Assembly (NCBI RefSeq): GCF_036181745.1
Contig: NZ_CP108080.1
Span: 7,133,501 to 7,197,500, forward strand
From: Streptomyces sp. NBC_00259
Lineage (GTDB): Bacteria > Actinomycetota > Actinomycetes > Streptomycetales > Streptomycetaceae
Direction of reading: 5' to 3'
Length of the DNA stretch: 64,000 bases
Made by a program: the position numbers and the translations under genes. Of this stretch, positions 17,818 to 24,431 are shown piece by piece. Every line of letters starts with the position of its first letter. Position 1 is the stretch's first letter. The notes below the pieces were generated by a model. That model was given only the letters and a program-made list of their open reading frames with translations. It was not told the DNA's origin and made no database searches.

Positions 17818-18480
17818 TCAGCGTGACGCGACCATGCGGGCGAAGACGACGACGTTGCCGTCGTAGCCGGTGCCTCGCGAGTAGCCGCCACCACAGGTGA
17901 TCACCCGCAGTTCAGGGGTGCCGGTGTCGCCGTAGACACGGGCACCCGGGAAGTTGTTCTTGGAGAAGACCTCGACGCCGTACACCTCGAAGACCGCCAC
18001 CCTGCCGTCGAAGCGGGTCACTTCGACGTGCTGGCCCTTCTGCAGCGAGCCGAGGCCGTAGAAGACGGCAGGGCCTCCGGCGTTGTCGACGTGGCCGACG
18101 ACCACGGCGGTGCCCTGCTGGCCCGGTGCGATGCCGTTCTGGTACCAGCCGGCGAGGTTGGGGTCCTGCGCGGGCGGTGCCTCGATCCATCCGTTCGCGT
18201 CCAGCCCCACATCGACCATCGGGGCGTCGACACCGATCGCCTGGACGGCGATGCGGGACGCGGGTGCGTACGGGAGCGGCTCCACGGTGCCGGGCAGAGG
18301 GACCGAGTCCGGGTTGGCCCGCATGTCGTCCAGCGCGGCCGCGACAGCCGGCTGGGGCGGGCCCATGCCGACGTCGACGCCGTTCCGCACCAACGCGAGT
18401 CCGGTGAGCATGACAAGAGCGAGAACGCCCCAGGGTGAGCGTCTTCTCGACTCCGAGCCGGTGTAGTCCTGGCGGCCCAT
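17818..18480 (-). CDS. Class F sortase
   Basis: A 220-residue membrane-anchored transpeptidase. A basic cytoplasmic start is followed by one membrane helix (WGVLALVMLTGLALV, residues 17-31), then a linker and the sortase barrel. The catalytic His is in VVVGHVDN (H130). The catalytic Cys is in LRVITCGGGY (C196). The catalytic Arg is less obvious; R202 is the nearest candidate. The short length and the TC-GG context fit class F (actinobacterial) sortases, whose substrates in Streptomyces are poorly defined. A GGGAGAA ribosome binding site precedes the ATG. Its promoter region shares three spaced boxes with the gene at 20161-20718. The convergent and divergent neighbours are cell-surface proteins, which are plausible substrates. 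Confidence 0.92.
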   Translation of the reverse strand: MGRQDYTGSESRRRSPWGVLALVMLTGLALVRNGVDVGMGPPQPAVAAALDDMRANPDSVPLPGTVEPLPYAPASRIAVQAIGVDAPMVDVGLDANGWIEAPPAQDPNLAGWYQNGIAPGQQGTAVVVGHVDNAGGPAVFYGLGSLQKGQHVEVTRFDGRVAVFEVYGVEVFSKNNFPGARVYGDTGTPELRVITCGGGYSRGTGYDGNVVVFARMVASR

Positions 18481-18790
18481 GGTTCTCCCATCTCATCGTC
18501 TGCACGCACGCTAAGCACGCCTGCCGGAACCGGCGACCTGAGAGGGGCGAACGGGTGGTACGGCCACTTGGGGTGACCCATACGAGTACGCAGTCATACA
18601 AATTCTCTGATGGTCTGTGACCTGCGGCTCCGTCAGATCCGGGCTCTTCGCGTCGGCGTGTCGCTCACTGGGGTGGACGAGTCCCGAAATGCGTCGGATG
18701 TTCCTGCCGGTGAGGGTTCGTCATGGAGGGCGTTCTCGTCGAAATCTCCGGAGCGCCGTTCCGGGGCGCACCTCCGCTGGAGGTTCAACC
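18481..18790. other. 310-base divergent intergenic region (sortase / Asn-Gly repeat surface protein)
   Basis: No gene is seen. The left part carries the three-box sortase promoter described separately. The right part, before the ATG at 18791, is unusually rich in CTCCGG/CCGGAG half-sites (for example TCTCCGGAGCGCCG near 18748) and ends in a GGAGG ribosome binding site (18779-18783) about seven bases before the ATG. Confidence 0.6.
18511..18581 (-). promoter_or_regulatory. Three-box upstream region of the class F sortase
   Basis: Read towards the sortase: box 1 ATGGGTCACCC (18581-18571), 14 bases, box 2 ACCCGTTCGCCC (18556-18545), 29 bases, box 3 CTTAG within CTTAGCGT (18515-18508). The same three boxes with identical spacing occur upstream of the gene at 20161-20718 (20868-20798). 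Between boxes 2 and 3 the start TCT-AG-TCGC is also shared. Box 3 lies 31 bases before the start codon and could overlap a -10 region. Conserved spacing over 71 bases argues for a shared regulator or sigma factor. Which one is unknown. Confidence 0.65.
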
Positions 18791-20035
18791 ATGCGTGCTT
18801 CACGCGCTCTCGCGGTGGCGATCACCGCGTGTGCGGCCATGGGCGCCCCCTCGCCCGTGGTCGCCGCCACCGCCTCCGGGGGTGGCAACGGTCCGACCAA
18901 CGTCCGCATCTCCCCGTCCGAGGTTCACCAGGGCGCGACCCTGACCATCCTGGTCGATGGCTGCCACCGCGGCGGCACCGTCACGTCCAACGCCTTCCCC
19001 GCGGCGATCCTGACCACAGAGCGTGGGGGATACGGCCCGCCCGGCAAGCGAGCGGGCGAGGAGGGTGCGGGCGAGGCGGGGAACGGGACCGGAAACGGGA
19101 CCGGAAACGGCAACGGCACCGGGAACGAGAACGGGAACGGAAGCGCCTTCGGCCAGGACCAGGGCGGGAACGCGAACGCGAACGGCAACGGGAACGGCAA
19201 CGGCAACGGGAACGGCAACGGGAACGGGAACGGCAACGGGAACGGGAACGGGAACGGCAACGGGAACGGGAACGGGGTCGGGAACAACGACAACGGCCGT
19301 AACGATCAGGGTGGGAACAACAACAACGGCCGTAACGATCAGGGTGGGAACAACAACAACGGCCGTAACGATCAGGGTGGGAACAACAACAACGGCCGTA
19401 ACGATCAGGGTGGGAGCAACAACAACGGCCGTAACGATCAGGGTGGGAACAACAACAACGGCCGCAATGACCAGGGTGGGAACAACAACAACGGCCGCAA
19501 TGACCAGGGTGGGAACAACAACAACGGCCGCAATGACCAGGGTGGGAACAACAACGGCCGCAATGACCAGGGTGGGAACAACAACAACGGCCGCAATGAC
19601 CAGGGTGGGAACAACAACAACGGCCGTAACGATCAGGGTGGGAACAACAACAACGGCCGCAACGACAACCGCCGTGACCAGGGCGGCAACAATGACCGCC
19701 GCGGTAACGAGGGCCGTAACGACAACCGTCGCAACGACCGCGACCACTTCGGCAACTTCCGGCGCGGTGAAGGCGTCGCCCTCGCGACGGCACGGATCTT
19801 CGACCGCGCGACCCCGGGCCAGTACAACCTGGCCGTCCGGTGCCACGACAGCAACCGGATCGCCACCCGGACCTTCATCGTCCTCTCGGGCCGTGGCGCC
19901 CTGGGTGGCCTCGGTGGCTCACAGAAGGCCTCCAGCACCGAGATGGCCGTCGGCGGCGGTCTCGTCGCCACCGCGGCGGTCGGCAGCGCCGTCTACCTCT
20001 TCCGGCGCCGCCGCATGAGCAGCGGAAAGGCATGA
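18791..20035 (+). CDS. Asn/Gly-repeat cell-surface protein with C-terminal membrane anchor
   Basis: A 414-residue exported protein, probably wall-spanning. It has a signal peptide (MRASRALAVAITACAAMGAP...VVA), then a short Ig-like part (NVRISPSEVHQGATLTILVDGCHRGG) whose counterpart occurs in the 20161-20718 protein. About 65 residues of Gly-Asn dipeptides follow, then 11 copies of GRNDQGGNNNN, and a second globular stretch resuming the Ig-like fold (ALATARIFDRATPGQYNLAVRCHDSNRIATRTFIVL). The tail is GGLGGS at residue 372, a hydrophobic helix and RRRR exactly 33 residues after the first G of GGLGGS. There is no LPXTG. The low-complexity middle looks like a flexible stalk lifting the Ig-like part through the peptidoglycan. 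The neighbouring class F sortase makes this a candidate substrate. Confidence 0.85.
   Translation: MRASRALAVAITACAAMGAPSPVVAATASGGGNGPTNVRISPSEVHQGATLTILVDGCHRGGTVTSNAFPAAILTTERGGYGPPGKRAGEEGAGEAGNGTGNGTGNGNGTGNENGNGSAFGQDQGGNANANGNGNGNGNGNGNGNGNGNGNGNGNGNGNGNGVGNNDNGRNDQGGNNNNGRNDQGGNNNNGRNDQGGNNNNGRNDQGGSNNNGRNDQGGNNNNGRNDQGGNNNNGRNDQGGNNNNGRNDQGGNNNGRNDQGGNNNNGRNDQGGNNNNGRNDQGGNNNNGRNDNRRDQGGNNDRRGNEGRNDNRRNDRDHFGNFRRGEGVALATARIFDRATPGQYNLAVRCHDSNRIATRTFIVLSGRGALGGLGGSQKASSTEMAVGGGLVATAAVGSAVYLFRRRRMSSGKA
19181..19276 (+). repeat. Hexanucleotide array AACGGS x16 (Asn-Gly dipeptides)
   Basis: Sixteen in-phase AACGGG/AACGGC hexamers encode consecutive Asn-Gly pairs in the stalk of the surface protein; looser AACGGG/ACCGGA copies begin at about 19078. 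Arrays like this change length by slippage without shifting frame. Confidence 0.9.
19295..19654 (+). repeat. 33-bp tandem repeat, 11 copies (GRNDQGGNNNN)
   Basis: Eleven direct copies occupy 360 bases: ten of 33 bp and one (the eighth) of 30 bp lacking one AAC codon. Copy 4 carries AGC in place of AAC (GGSNNN). Copies 5-9 use CGCAATGACCAG where copies 1-4 and 10-11 use CGTAACGATCAG, which records two separate amplification events. All changes are in frame. Confidence 0.95.
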
Positions 20036-20063
20036 CCGGCCGAACCTCCCGGCCGGCTTTCAC

Positions 20064-20108
20064 CGCCCGTCGCCCCGAATCCTGGCTCAGGACTCGGGGC
20101 GACGGGCG
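20064..20108. terminator. Strong bidirectional terminator
   Basis: A perfect 15-bp stem (CGCCCGTCGCCCCGA at 20064-20078 with 20094-20108) and a 15-base loop sit between the convergent stops of the two surface-protein genes (20035 and 20161). Confidence 0.85.
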
Positions 20109-20160
20109 TTGCGGGGGTGCTGTAGGTGCTGTCGAGCGGATGCCGTGAGACTGCGAGCTG

Positions 20161-20718
20161 TCAGTGCAGCCGGCCGCCCGAGCGGCGGCGCAGTACGTAG
20201 AACACTCCGCCCGAGGCCGCCACGACGAGCACGGCACCTGCCGCGATCTCGCCGGCGTTCATCCTGCTGATGCTGCCGCCGAGGCCGCCCCTGACGCCCT
20301 GGGGGGCGGGGACGGTCGAGGTGGTCGTCGACCGGATCGTCGGCGTGGCCGAACCGCCGGCGCCGCCGCTGATGGTCAGATCGGTCGTTCCGGTCTGGCC
20401 GTTGCAGGTGAACTGCACCGAGTACACGGCACCGCGCCGGGCATCCCAGTCGATCGTGGCCGTGCCGGTCTGACGAGGGGGGATGGTGACGGTGTCGAAC
20501 ACTCCCGACGAGGCCGTGGCCGTGGTGTTGCAGCCGGACACGGTCAGTCTGACCGAGCCGCCCGGGGCGACGGTAGAGGGAGTGACGGCGAACGAGAACG
20601 GCTGCTTGCGGGCGCCGCCCGCGGCGCCGCCCGCGGTGTCCGCCATCGCGGTGGGAGCGGACAGGGCGAGTGAAGCCGCTCCCAGCAGAGCGGCGGACGC
20701 GACGGGTATCGCGCGCAT
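20161..20718 (-). CDS. Exported Ig-like protein with GGLGGS / membrane / RRR tail
   Basis: A 185-residue surface protein. Signal peptide residues 1-27 (MRAIPVASAALLGAASLALSAPTAMA). One Ig-like domain (FAVTPSTVAPGGSVRLTVSGCNTTATASSGVF ... YSVQFTCNGQTGTTDLTIS) with two Cys that probably form a disulfide. Then a Thr/Ser/Pro linker and the tail: GGLGGS at residue 144, a hydrophobic helix and RRR exactly 33 residues later. This tail matches the convergent repeat protein in composition and spacing. The ATG at 20718 has GGAGG seven bases upstream, and an in-frame extension upstream is rejected because it would remove the signal peptide. Its upstream region carries the three boxes shared with the class F sortase gene. 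Function is unknown; it may be a sortase F substrate or partner. Confidence 0.85.
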   Translation of the reverse strand: MRAIPVASAALLGAASLALSAPTAMADTAGGAAGGARKQPFSFAVTPSTVAPGGSVRLTVSGCNTTATASSGVFDTVTIPPRQTGTATIDWDARRGAVYSVQFTCNGQTGTTDLTISGGAGGSATPTIRSTTTSTVPAPQGVRGGLGGSISRMNAGEIAAGAVLVVAASGGVFYVLRRRSGGRLH

Positions 20719-20797
20719 GGCAATCCTCCGGGTCCCCGAGGAGCAGCTGCGGAAGGGGTTTCCACAAAGGCAGGGATGCACCTCGATGACCGAAACG

Positions 20798-20868
20798 CTA
20801 AGAGTGCACGATTGCGCCCGCGATCTCAGACGGGCGAACGGGTCATGCTTGTCCCTCGGGTGGCCCAT
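20798..20868 (-). promoter_or_regulatory. Three-box upstream region of the Ig-like surface protein
   Basis: Read towards the gene: ATGGGCCACCC (20868-20858), 14 bases, ACCCGTTCGCCC (20843-20832), 29 bases, CTTAG within CTTAGCGT (20802-20795). Boxes, spacing and flanking TCT-AG-TCGC agree with the sortase upstream region. Here box 3 lies 80 bases before the start codon instead of 31, so the boxes define a promoter or operator, not a translation signal. Confidence 0.65.
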
Positions 20869-20908
20869 CGGAGCCTTCCCCGGCTTGCGCCACCCGGGGA
20901 TCGTGCTC

Positions 20909-21673
20909 TCAGTTCACGATGTGCGGGAAGAGGTCGGTGAAGGGTCCCGCGGTGGCCGCGAGGCCCCTGCCGAACGGTGCGTCGAAGTCCCAGATCAGGA
21001 AGAGCAGAAAGGCGATCAGCGCACTGAAGAGTCCGGCCAGCAGCAACTCGCGGAAGGTCCGGCGGATCTGGAGCGTGAAGATCAGGCCAACGGTCACCAG
21101 TGCGCCGGAGATGAGTCCGAACCACACCACACCGGGCATCGTCGCCTCCGCGCCCTGCCCCCGGGCACCTCGCGCGTCGTCGGCCGCCGCGACCTGATCG
21201 ACCAGTGGCTGGTACGCCTGCCCCTCGTGGTCCGTCTTCGGCACATAGTGCGTCACGTCCCGGCGCACCCGCTCGAGCAGTCTGGTGCCCTGGTCGGTGA
21301 GCTGTCCCTTCTCGACCATGTGGTCCCACTCGGTGTTCACGGCATAGCTGACATAGGCGTCGACGTCGTCACGGATACGGGCGCGGACCTCGGCCGGATA
21401 GACCTCTGCCCGTGCGCTCACCTCGTGCAGCGCCTGCGCTTCGTGGCGCACCGACTCCTGGGCCGCGCTGCGAGCCTCCCAGACGCCCGCGATGGCCAGG
21501 CCCAGCACGATCGCGTACACCACGCCGATCATCATCGTCATGTACTCGATGACGCTGGGGGTCTCCGACGGGTCGTCGTCCTCGCCGACCCGCCGGTGGT
21601 TGATGACGGTGATGGTGAGGACGACGGCGCACGCCGCGGCCATCGCGATCGACAGTACGACCCATTCCGACAA
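20909..21673 (-). CDS. DUF4239 membrane protein
   Basis: A 254-residue protein. It has an N-terminal helix (WVVLSIAMAAACAVVLTITVI), a second (MTMMIGVVYAIVLGLAIAGVW), a long soluble central part (about residues 70-175) of amphipathic helices, and two C-terminal helices (VVWFGLISGALVTVGLIFTLQI; LLAGLFSALIAFLLFLIWDFDAPFG). The layout, with GVVYAIVLGLA and the WDFDAPFGRG ending, fits the DUF4239 (bestrophin-like) family of unknown function, possibly an ion channel. The ATG at 21673 has GGAGG about nine bases upstream. It is followed 190 bases later on the same strand by the Ig-like protein gene, which has its own promoter. The polyproline protein lies 15 bases upstream on the same strand, so the two may be co-transcribed. 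Confidence 0.85.
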   Translation of the reverse strand: MSEWVVLSIAMAAACAVVLTITVINHRRVGEDDDPSETPSVIEYMTMMIGVVYAIVLGLAIAGVWEARSAAQESVRHEAQALHEVSARAEVYPAEVRARIRDDVDAYVSYAVNTEWDHMVEKGQLTDQGTRLLERVRRDVTHYVPKTDHEGQAYQPLVDQVAAADDARGARGQGAEATMPGVVWFGLISGALVTVGLIFTLQIRRTFRELLLAGLFSALIAFLLFLIWDFDAPFGRGLAATAGPFTDLFPHIVN

Positions 21674-21688
21674 GGAAACCTCCGGGAA

Positions 21689-22228
21689 CTAGCGGGATCG
21701 GGGGCGCAGAAAGGCCGCGGCGAGCACGGCCGGGGCGGTGACCAGGAGCGTGAGCGAGACCAGTGACGGACCGTCCCGCGGCTCCTCGCGCTGAGGTCTG
21801 CGGTAGTGGGGGAGCGCGACCGGGGTCGGTGGCGCGGGGGCCGGCCGGGCCTTGACCGGGGCGGGCGGCGGCGGTGCCGGTGGAGGCGGCGGCGCGGGCG
21901 CCGGCTCGATCCGCGGGGGCGCGGGCGGCTCGGGCGGTGGGGGCGGTGGAGGCGGTGGAGGCGGTGGAGGCGGAGGCGGTGGAGGCGGGGGTTCCGGTGG
22001 CGGTGGCGCCGGGGCCGGCGGCGGAGGAGGTGGCTCCGGAACGGGCGATGGCCCCGCCACGCAGTGGGCGCTGCCCGCGACCGCGACGGCGGAACCGGGC
22101 CCGCCCGGACCGATCGAGGCATACGAGCAGGAGTCGGCCGCGGCGGGCAGTGGAGCCGTCAGCAGCCAGGCGAGTGCGGCGGCTGAAAGCAGCCGTCCGA
22201 CGAGCGATCCGTACACGCCGGTGAGCAT
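21689..22228 (-). CDS. Polyproline exported protein with C-terminal membrane segment
   Basis: A 179-residue protein. Signal peptide (MLTGVYGSLVGRLLSAAALAWLLTAPLPAAA), a short Cys-containing head (DSCSYASIGPGGPGSAVAVAGSAHC), then about 90 residues that are mostly proline, including an unbroken run of about 20, interrupted by Glu and Ala. A hydrophobic helix (LVSLTLLVTAPAVLAAAFL) and a basic end (RPRSR) close it. The layout suggests a rigid wall-spanning rod anchored in the membrane. No sortase motif is visible, and it lacks the GGLGGS of its neighbours. Such secreted proline-rich proteins are a known neighbour of SCO0930-type lipoproteins. Translating the long Pro run should need EF-P. The start at 22228 is the best fit to the signal peptide but has no strong ribosome binding site. 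Confidence 0.75.
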   Translation of the reverse strand: MLTGVYGSLVGRLLSAAALAWLLTAPLPAAADSCSYASIGPGGPGSAVAVAGSAHCVAGPSPVPEPPPPPPAPAPPPPEPPPPPPPPPPPPPPPPPPPPEPPAPPRIEPAPAPPPPPAPPPPAPVKARPAPAPPTPVALPHYRRPQREEPRDGPSLVSLTLLVTAPAVLAAAFLRPRSR

Positions 22229-22424
22229 GATCCACGAAGGTGGCCGGCACGCCCGAACGGGTGGTGATTCGCCTGATGGAGGGGTTGTCGGCGGATCGGG
22301 TTTGCGGCCCCGGGGAAATTTTCCGCCGGCCGTTGAACACTCGGTGCCCTCCCGCCCGTACCTAGGGCCATGAACGGGCGCACCCCAGGCGCCACAACAG
22401 ACACCGGGGATTACGGGAGTTGAC

Positions 22425-23384
22425 ATGAACACCTGGCGGAACGCCTCGCTCGCGGTCACCGCGGCGGCCGTACTCGCGCTGACGACGGCGTGCGGTCAGG
22501 AAAAGGGAACGGAGACCAACGGCCAGGCGGTGGGCGCGGTCAACCCGGCCGGACAGCCCGCGGCCGACAGCGGCTACGGGGCCGGGTACGGCTCCGGCGC
22601 CGACGCCGCCGCCAACCCCAAGACGGCGGGACAGCTCGCCGTCTGGGACAGCAAGAAGCTCGGCAAGGTGCTCACCGACAGCGAGGGGTTCACGCTCTAC
22701 CGCTTCGACAAGGACACCGCCACTCCGCCGAAGTCGAACTGCAACGGCGACTGCGCGAAGGCCTGGCCCGTGGTGGCCGCCGGTGATGTCACTCCCGCCC
22801 CCGGCACGGACACCTCGATGATCGGCGAGGTCACCCGCGCCGACGGCACGAAGCAGCTGACCATCGGCGGCTGGCCGATGTACCGCTATGCGAAGGACAC
22901 CAAGCCCGGCGACGCCAACGGCCAGGGCGTGGGCGGCACCTGGTTCGCCTCGGCCCCCGACGGCAAGAAGGCCGCGCTCGGCGGAGGCGGTGCGGCGGAG
23001 GAGGGCGGCGAAGCCGCCGATCTCGCGGGTCTTTCCGTCCGCAAGGACCCCAAGCTCGGCGAAGTCGTCGTCGACAAGAACGGAATGACCGTCTACCGCT
23101 TCATGAAGGACTCGGCCTGGCCGATGAAGACGGCCTGCACCGGGTCCTGCCTGACGAAGTGGCCGGTCGTCGAGCCCGTCGACAAGAACGACACCGAGGG
23201 CATCCTCAAGAAGGGCTTCGTCACCTTCGACCGCCCCGACGGCATCAAGCAGCAGACCATCGACTGCTGGCCGATCTACACCTTCTCCGGCGACAAGAAG
23301 CCCGGCGACACCAACGGGCAGGGCGTGGGCGGCACCTGGTTCGCCGTATCACCCCAGGGTAAGCCGGTCGGAGCGCCCAAATAG
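22425..23384 (+). CDS. SCO0930-family lipoprotein with duplicated domain
   Basis: A 319-residue lipoprotein. Signal peptide with lipobox LTTAC (Cys at about residue 24), then a Gly/Ala-rich spacer. Two homologous copies of a domain of about 100-110 residues follow. Each opens with a strand such as LGKVLTDSEGFTLYRFDKDT or LGEVVVDKNGMTVYRFMKDS, has two conserved Cys (CNGDCAKAWPVV; CTGSCLTKWPVV), and ends QGVGGTWFA. The domain is the COG4315-type repeat of unknown function; the paired Cys may bind haem or metal or form disulfides. A GGGAG ribosome binding site precedes the ATG. A hairpin at 23409-23446 ends the transcript, so it is probably monocistronic. Confidence 0.9.
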   Translation: MNTWRNASLAVTAAAVLALTTACGQEKGTETNGQAVGAVNPAGQPAADSGYGAGYGSGADAAANPKTAGQLAVWDSKKLGKVLTDSEGFTLYRFDKDTATPPKSNCNGDCAKAWPVVAAGDVTPAPGTDTSMIGEVTRADGTKQLTIGGWPMYRYAKDTKPGDANGQGVGGTWFASAPDGKKAALGGGGAAEEGGEAADLAGLSVRKDPKLGEVVVDKNGMTVYRFMKDSAWPMKTACTGSCLTKWPVVEPVDKNDTEGILKKGFVTFDRPDGIKQQTIDCWPIYTFSGDKKPGDTNGQGVGGTWFAVSPQGKPVGAPK

Positions 23385-23408
23385 GTCCCCACGCAGCGCC
23401 TCCGGCCA

Positions 23409-23446
23409 CCGGCCCGCCGTCACGCCCCCGCGTGCCGGCGGGTCGG
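23409..23446 (+). terminator. Terminator after the SCO0930-type lipoprotein
   Basis: A 17-bp stem with two mismatches (23409-23425 with 23430-23446), a four-C loop and a following T-rich tract (CTGTTTGCCGTTGTT) lie 24 bases after the stop codon. Confidence 0.65.
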
Positions 23447-23621
23447 CTGTTTGCCGTTGTTCGCCCATGGTCCGAGGGCGCACGTGCCGGTGGCGTGTGA
23501 CCAAGAACGGATCGTTAATTTCCGTTTCTGCTCGCTCTCTTGGCGGGCGATCAGTAGCCTCGGCTCGAACACCGGCCGCGAAGCAGGCCGTATCCCCCGT
23601 GGCGACTTGTTGGAGACATCA

Positions 23622-24431
23622 ATGGAGCGTCCCGCCTGGGCCCCGCCGGGCATCGACATTTCGGTGCCGAGCGTGTCCCGCATTTACGACTACTACCTGG
23701 GCGGCTCGCACAACTTCGAGGTCGACCGTGAAGCCGCCCGCAAGGCCATGCAGTTCCTGCCGGGCCTCCCCAAGATCATGCAGGCGAACCGGGCTTTCAT
23801 GCGCCGAGCCGTACACTACGCCGTCGGTGAGGGAGTCACCCAGTTCCTCGATATAGGTTCGGGCATACCGACGTTCGGCAATGTGCACGAGGTCGCGCAG
23901 AAAGCCGAACCGGAGGCCCGCGTGGTGTACGTCGACCACGACCCGGTCGCCGTCGCCCACAGCCAGGCCGTGCTCGACGGCAACGAGCGGGCCGGCATCG
24001 TCCAGGCCGACCTGCGCAAACCGGCCGAGATCCTCGGGAGTGCCGAGGCCGGCCGGCTGCTCGACCTCGAACAGCCCGTGGCCCTGCTGCTCGTCGCCGT
24101 GCTCCACTTCCTGGAGGACGCCGACGACCCGATGCGCTCCGTCGCCGAACTGAGGGACGCGCTCGCGCCCGGCAGCCTCCTCGTCGTCACCCACGCCTCG
24201 TACGAGGGCATTCCGCTCCCCAAGGAGCAGGCGGGCGGCGCCGTCGGCGTCTACCGGGACATCCGCAACCCGCTCGTCATGCGCTCCCGCGAGGAGATCG
24301 CGCGCTTCCTCGACGGGTTCGAACTCGTCGACCCGGGGCTGGTGTCGATGCCCGACTGGCGGCCCGACGCCCCGGCCGAGGAGGACCCGTTCGCGTTCTC
24401 CGGTTTCGCAGGGGTGGGGCGCAAGGCGTGA
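23622..24431 (+). CDS. SAM-dependent methyltransferase, DUF574 family
   Basis: A 269-residue protein of the actinobacterial Methyltransf_19 (DUF574) family. It has the family opening (DISVPSVSRIYDYYLGGSHNFEVDREAA), the SAM-binding motif I FLDIGSGIPT, the acidic ribose-binding strand VVYVDHDPVAV, and LLLVAVLHFLED in the middle. These Rossmann proteins are numerous in Streptomyces and their substrates are mostly unknown. The ATG at 23622 is preceded by TTGGAG. The stop overlaps the start of the GGDEF-EAL gene (TGATG), so the two are translationally coupled. The same pair occurs next to SCO0930 in S. coelicolor as far as I recall, suggesting a link to c-di-GMP signalling. Confidence 0.92.
   Translation: MERPAWAPPGIDISVPSVSRIYDYYLGGSHNFEVDREAARKAMQFLPGLPKIMQANRAFMRRAVHYAVGEGVTQFLDIGSGIPTFGNVHEVAQKAEPEARVVYVDHDPVAVAHSQAVLDGNERAGIVQADLRKPAEILGSAEAGRLLDLEQPVALLLVAVLHFLEDADDPMRSVAELRDALAPGSLLVVTHASYEGIPLPKEQAGGAVGVYRDIRNPLVMRSREEIARFLDGFELVDPGLVSMPDWRPDAPAEEDPFAFSGFAGVGRKA

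Noticed and set aside
19295..19654. Possible CRISPR array
   Set aside because: Units are contiguous with no unique spacers, and they are coding in frame.
18800..19846. Minus-strand frames reading (PFPFPL)n or (VVVVPTLIV)n through the repeat arrays
   Set aside because: Repeats whose unit length is a multiple of three leave all frames open; the plus frame has the signal peptide and anchor.
21806..22373. Gly-rich plus-strand frame opposite the polyproline protein
   Set aside because: Polyglycine is the antisense of polyproline codons; the minus frame has a signal peptide and a membrane tail.
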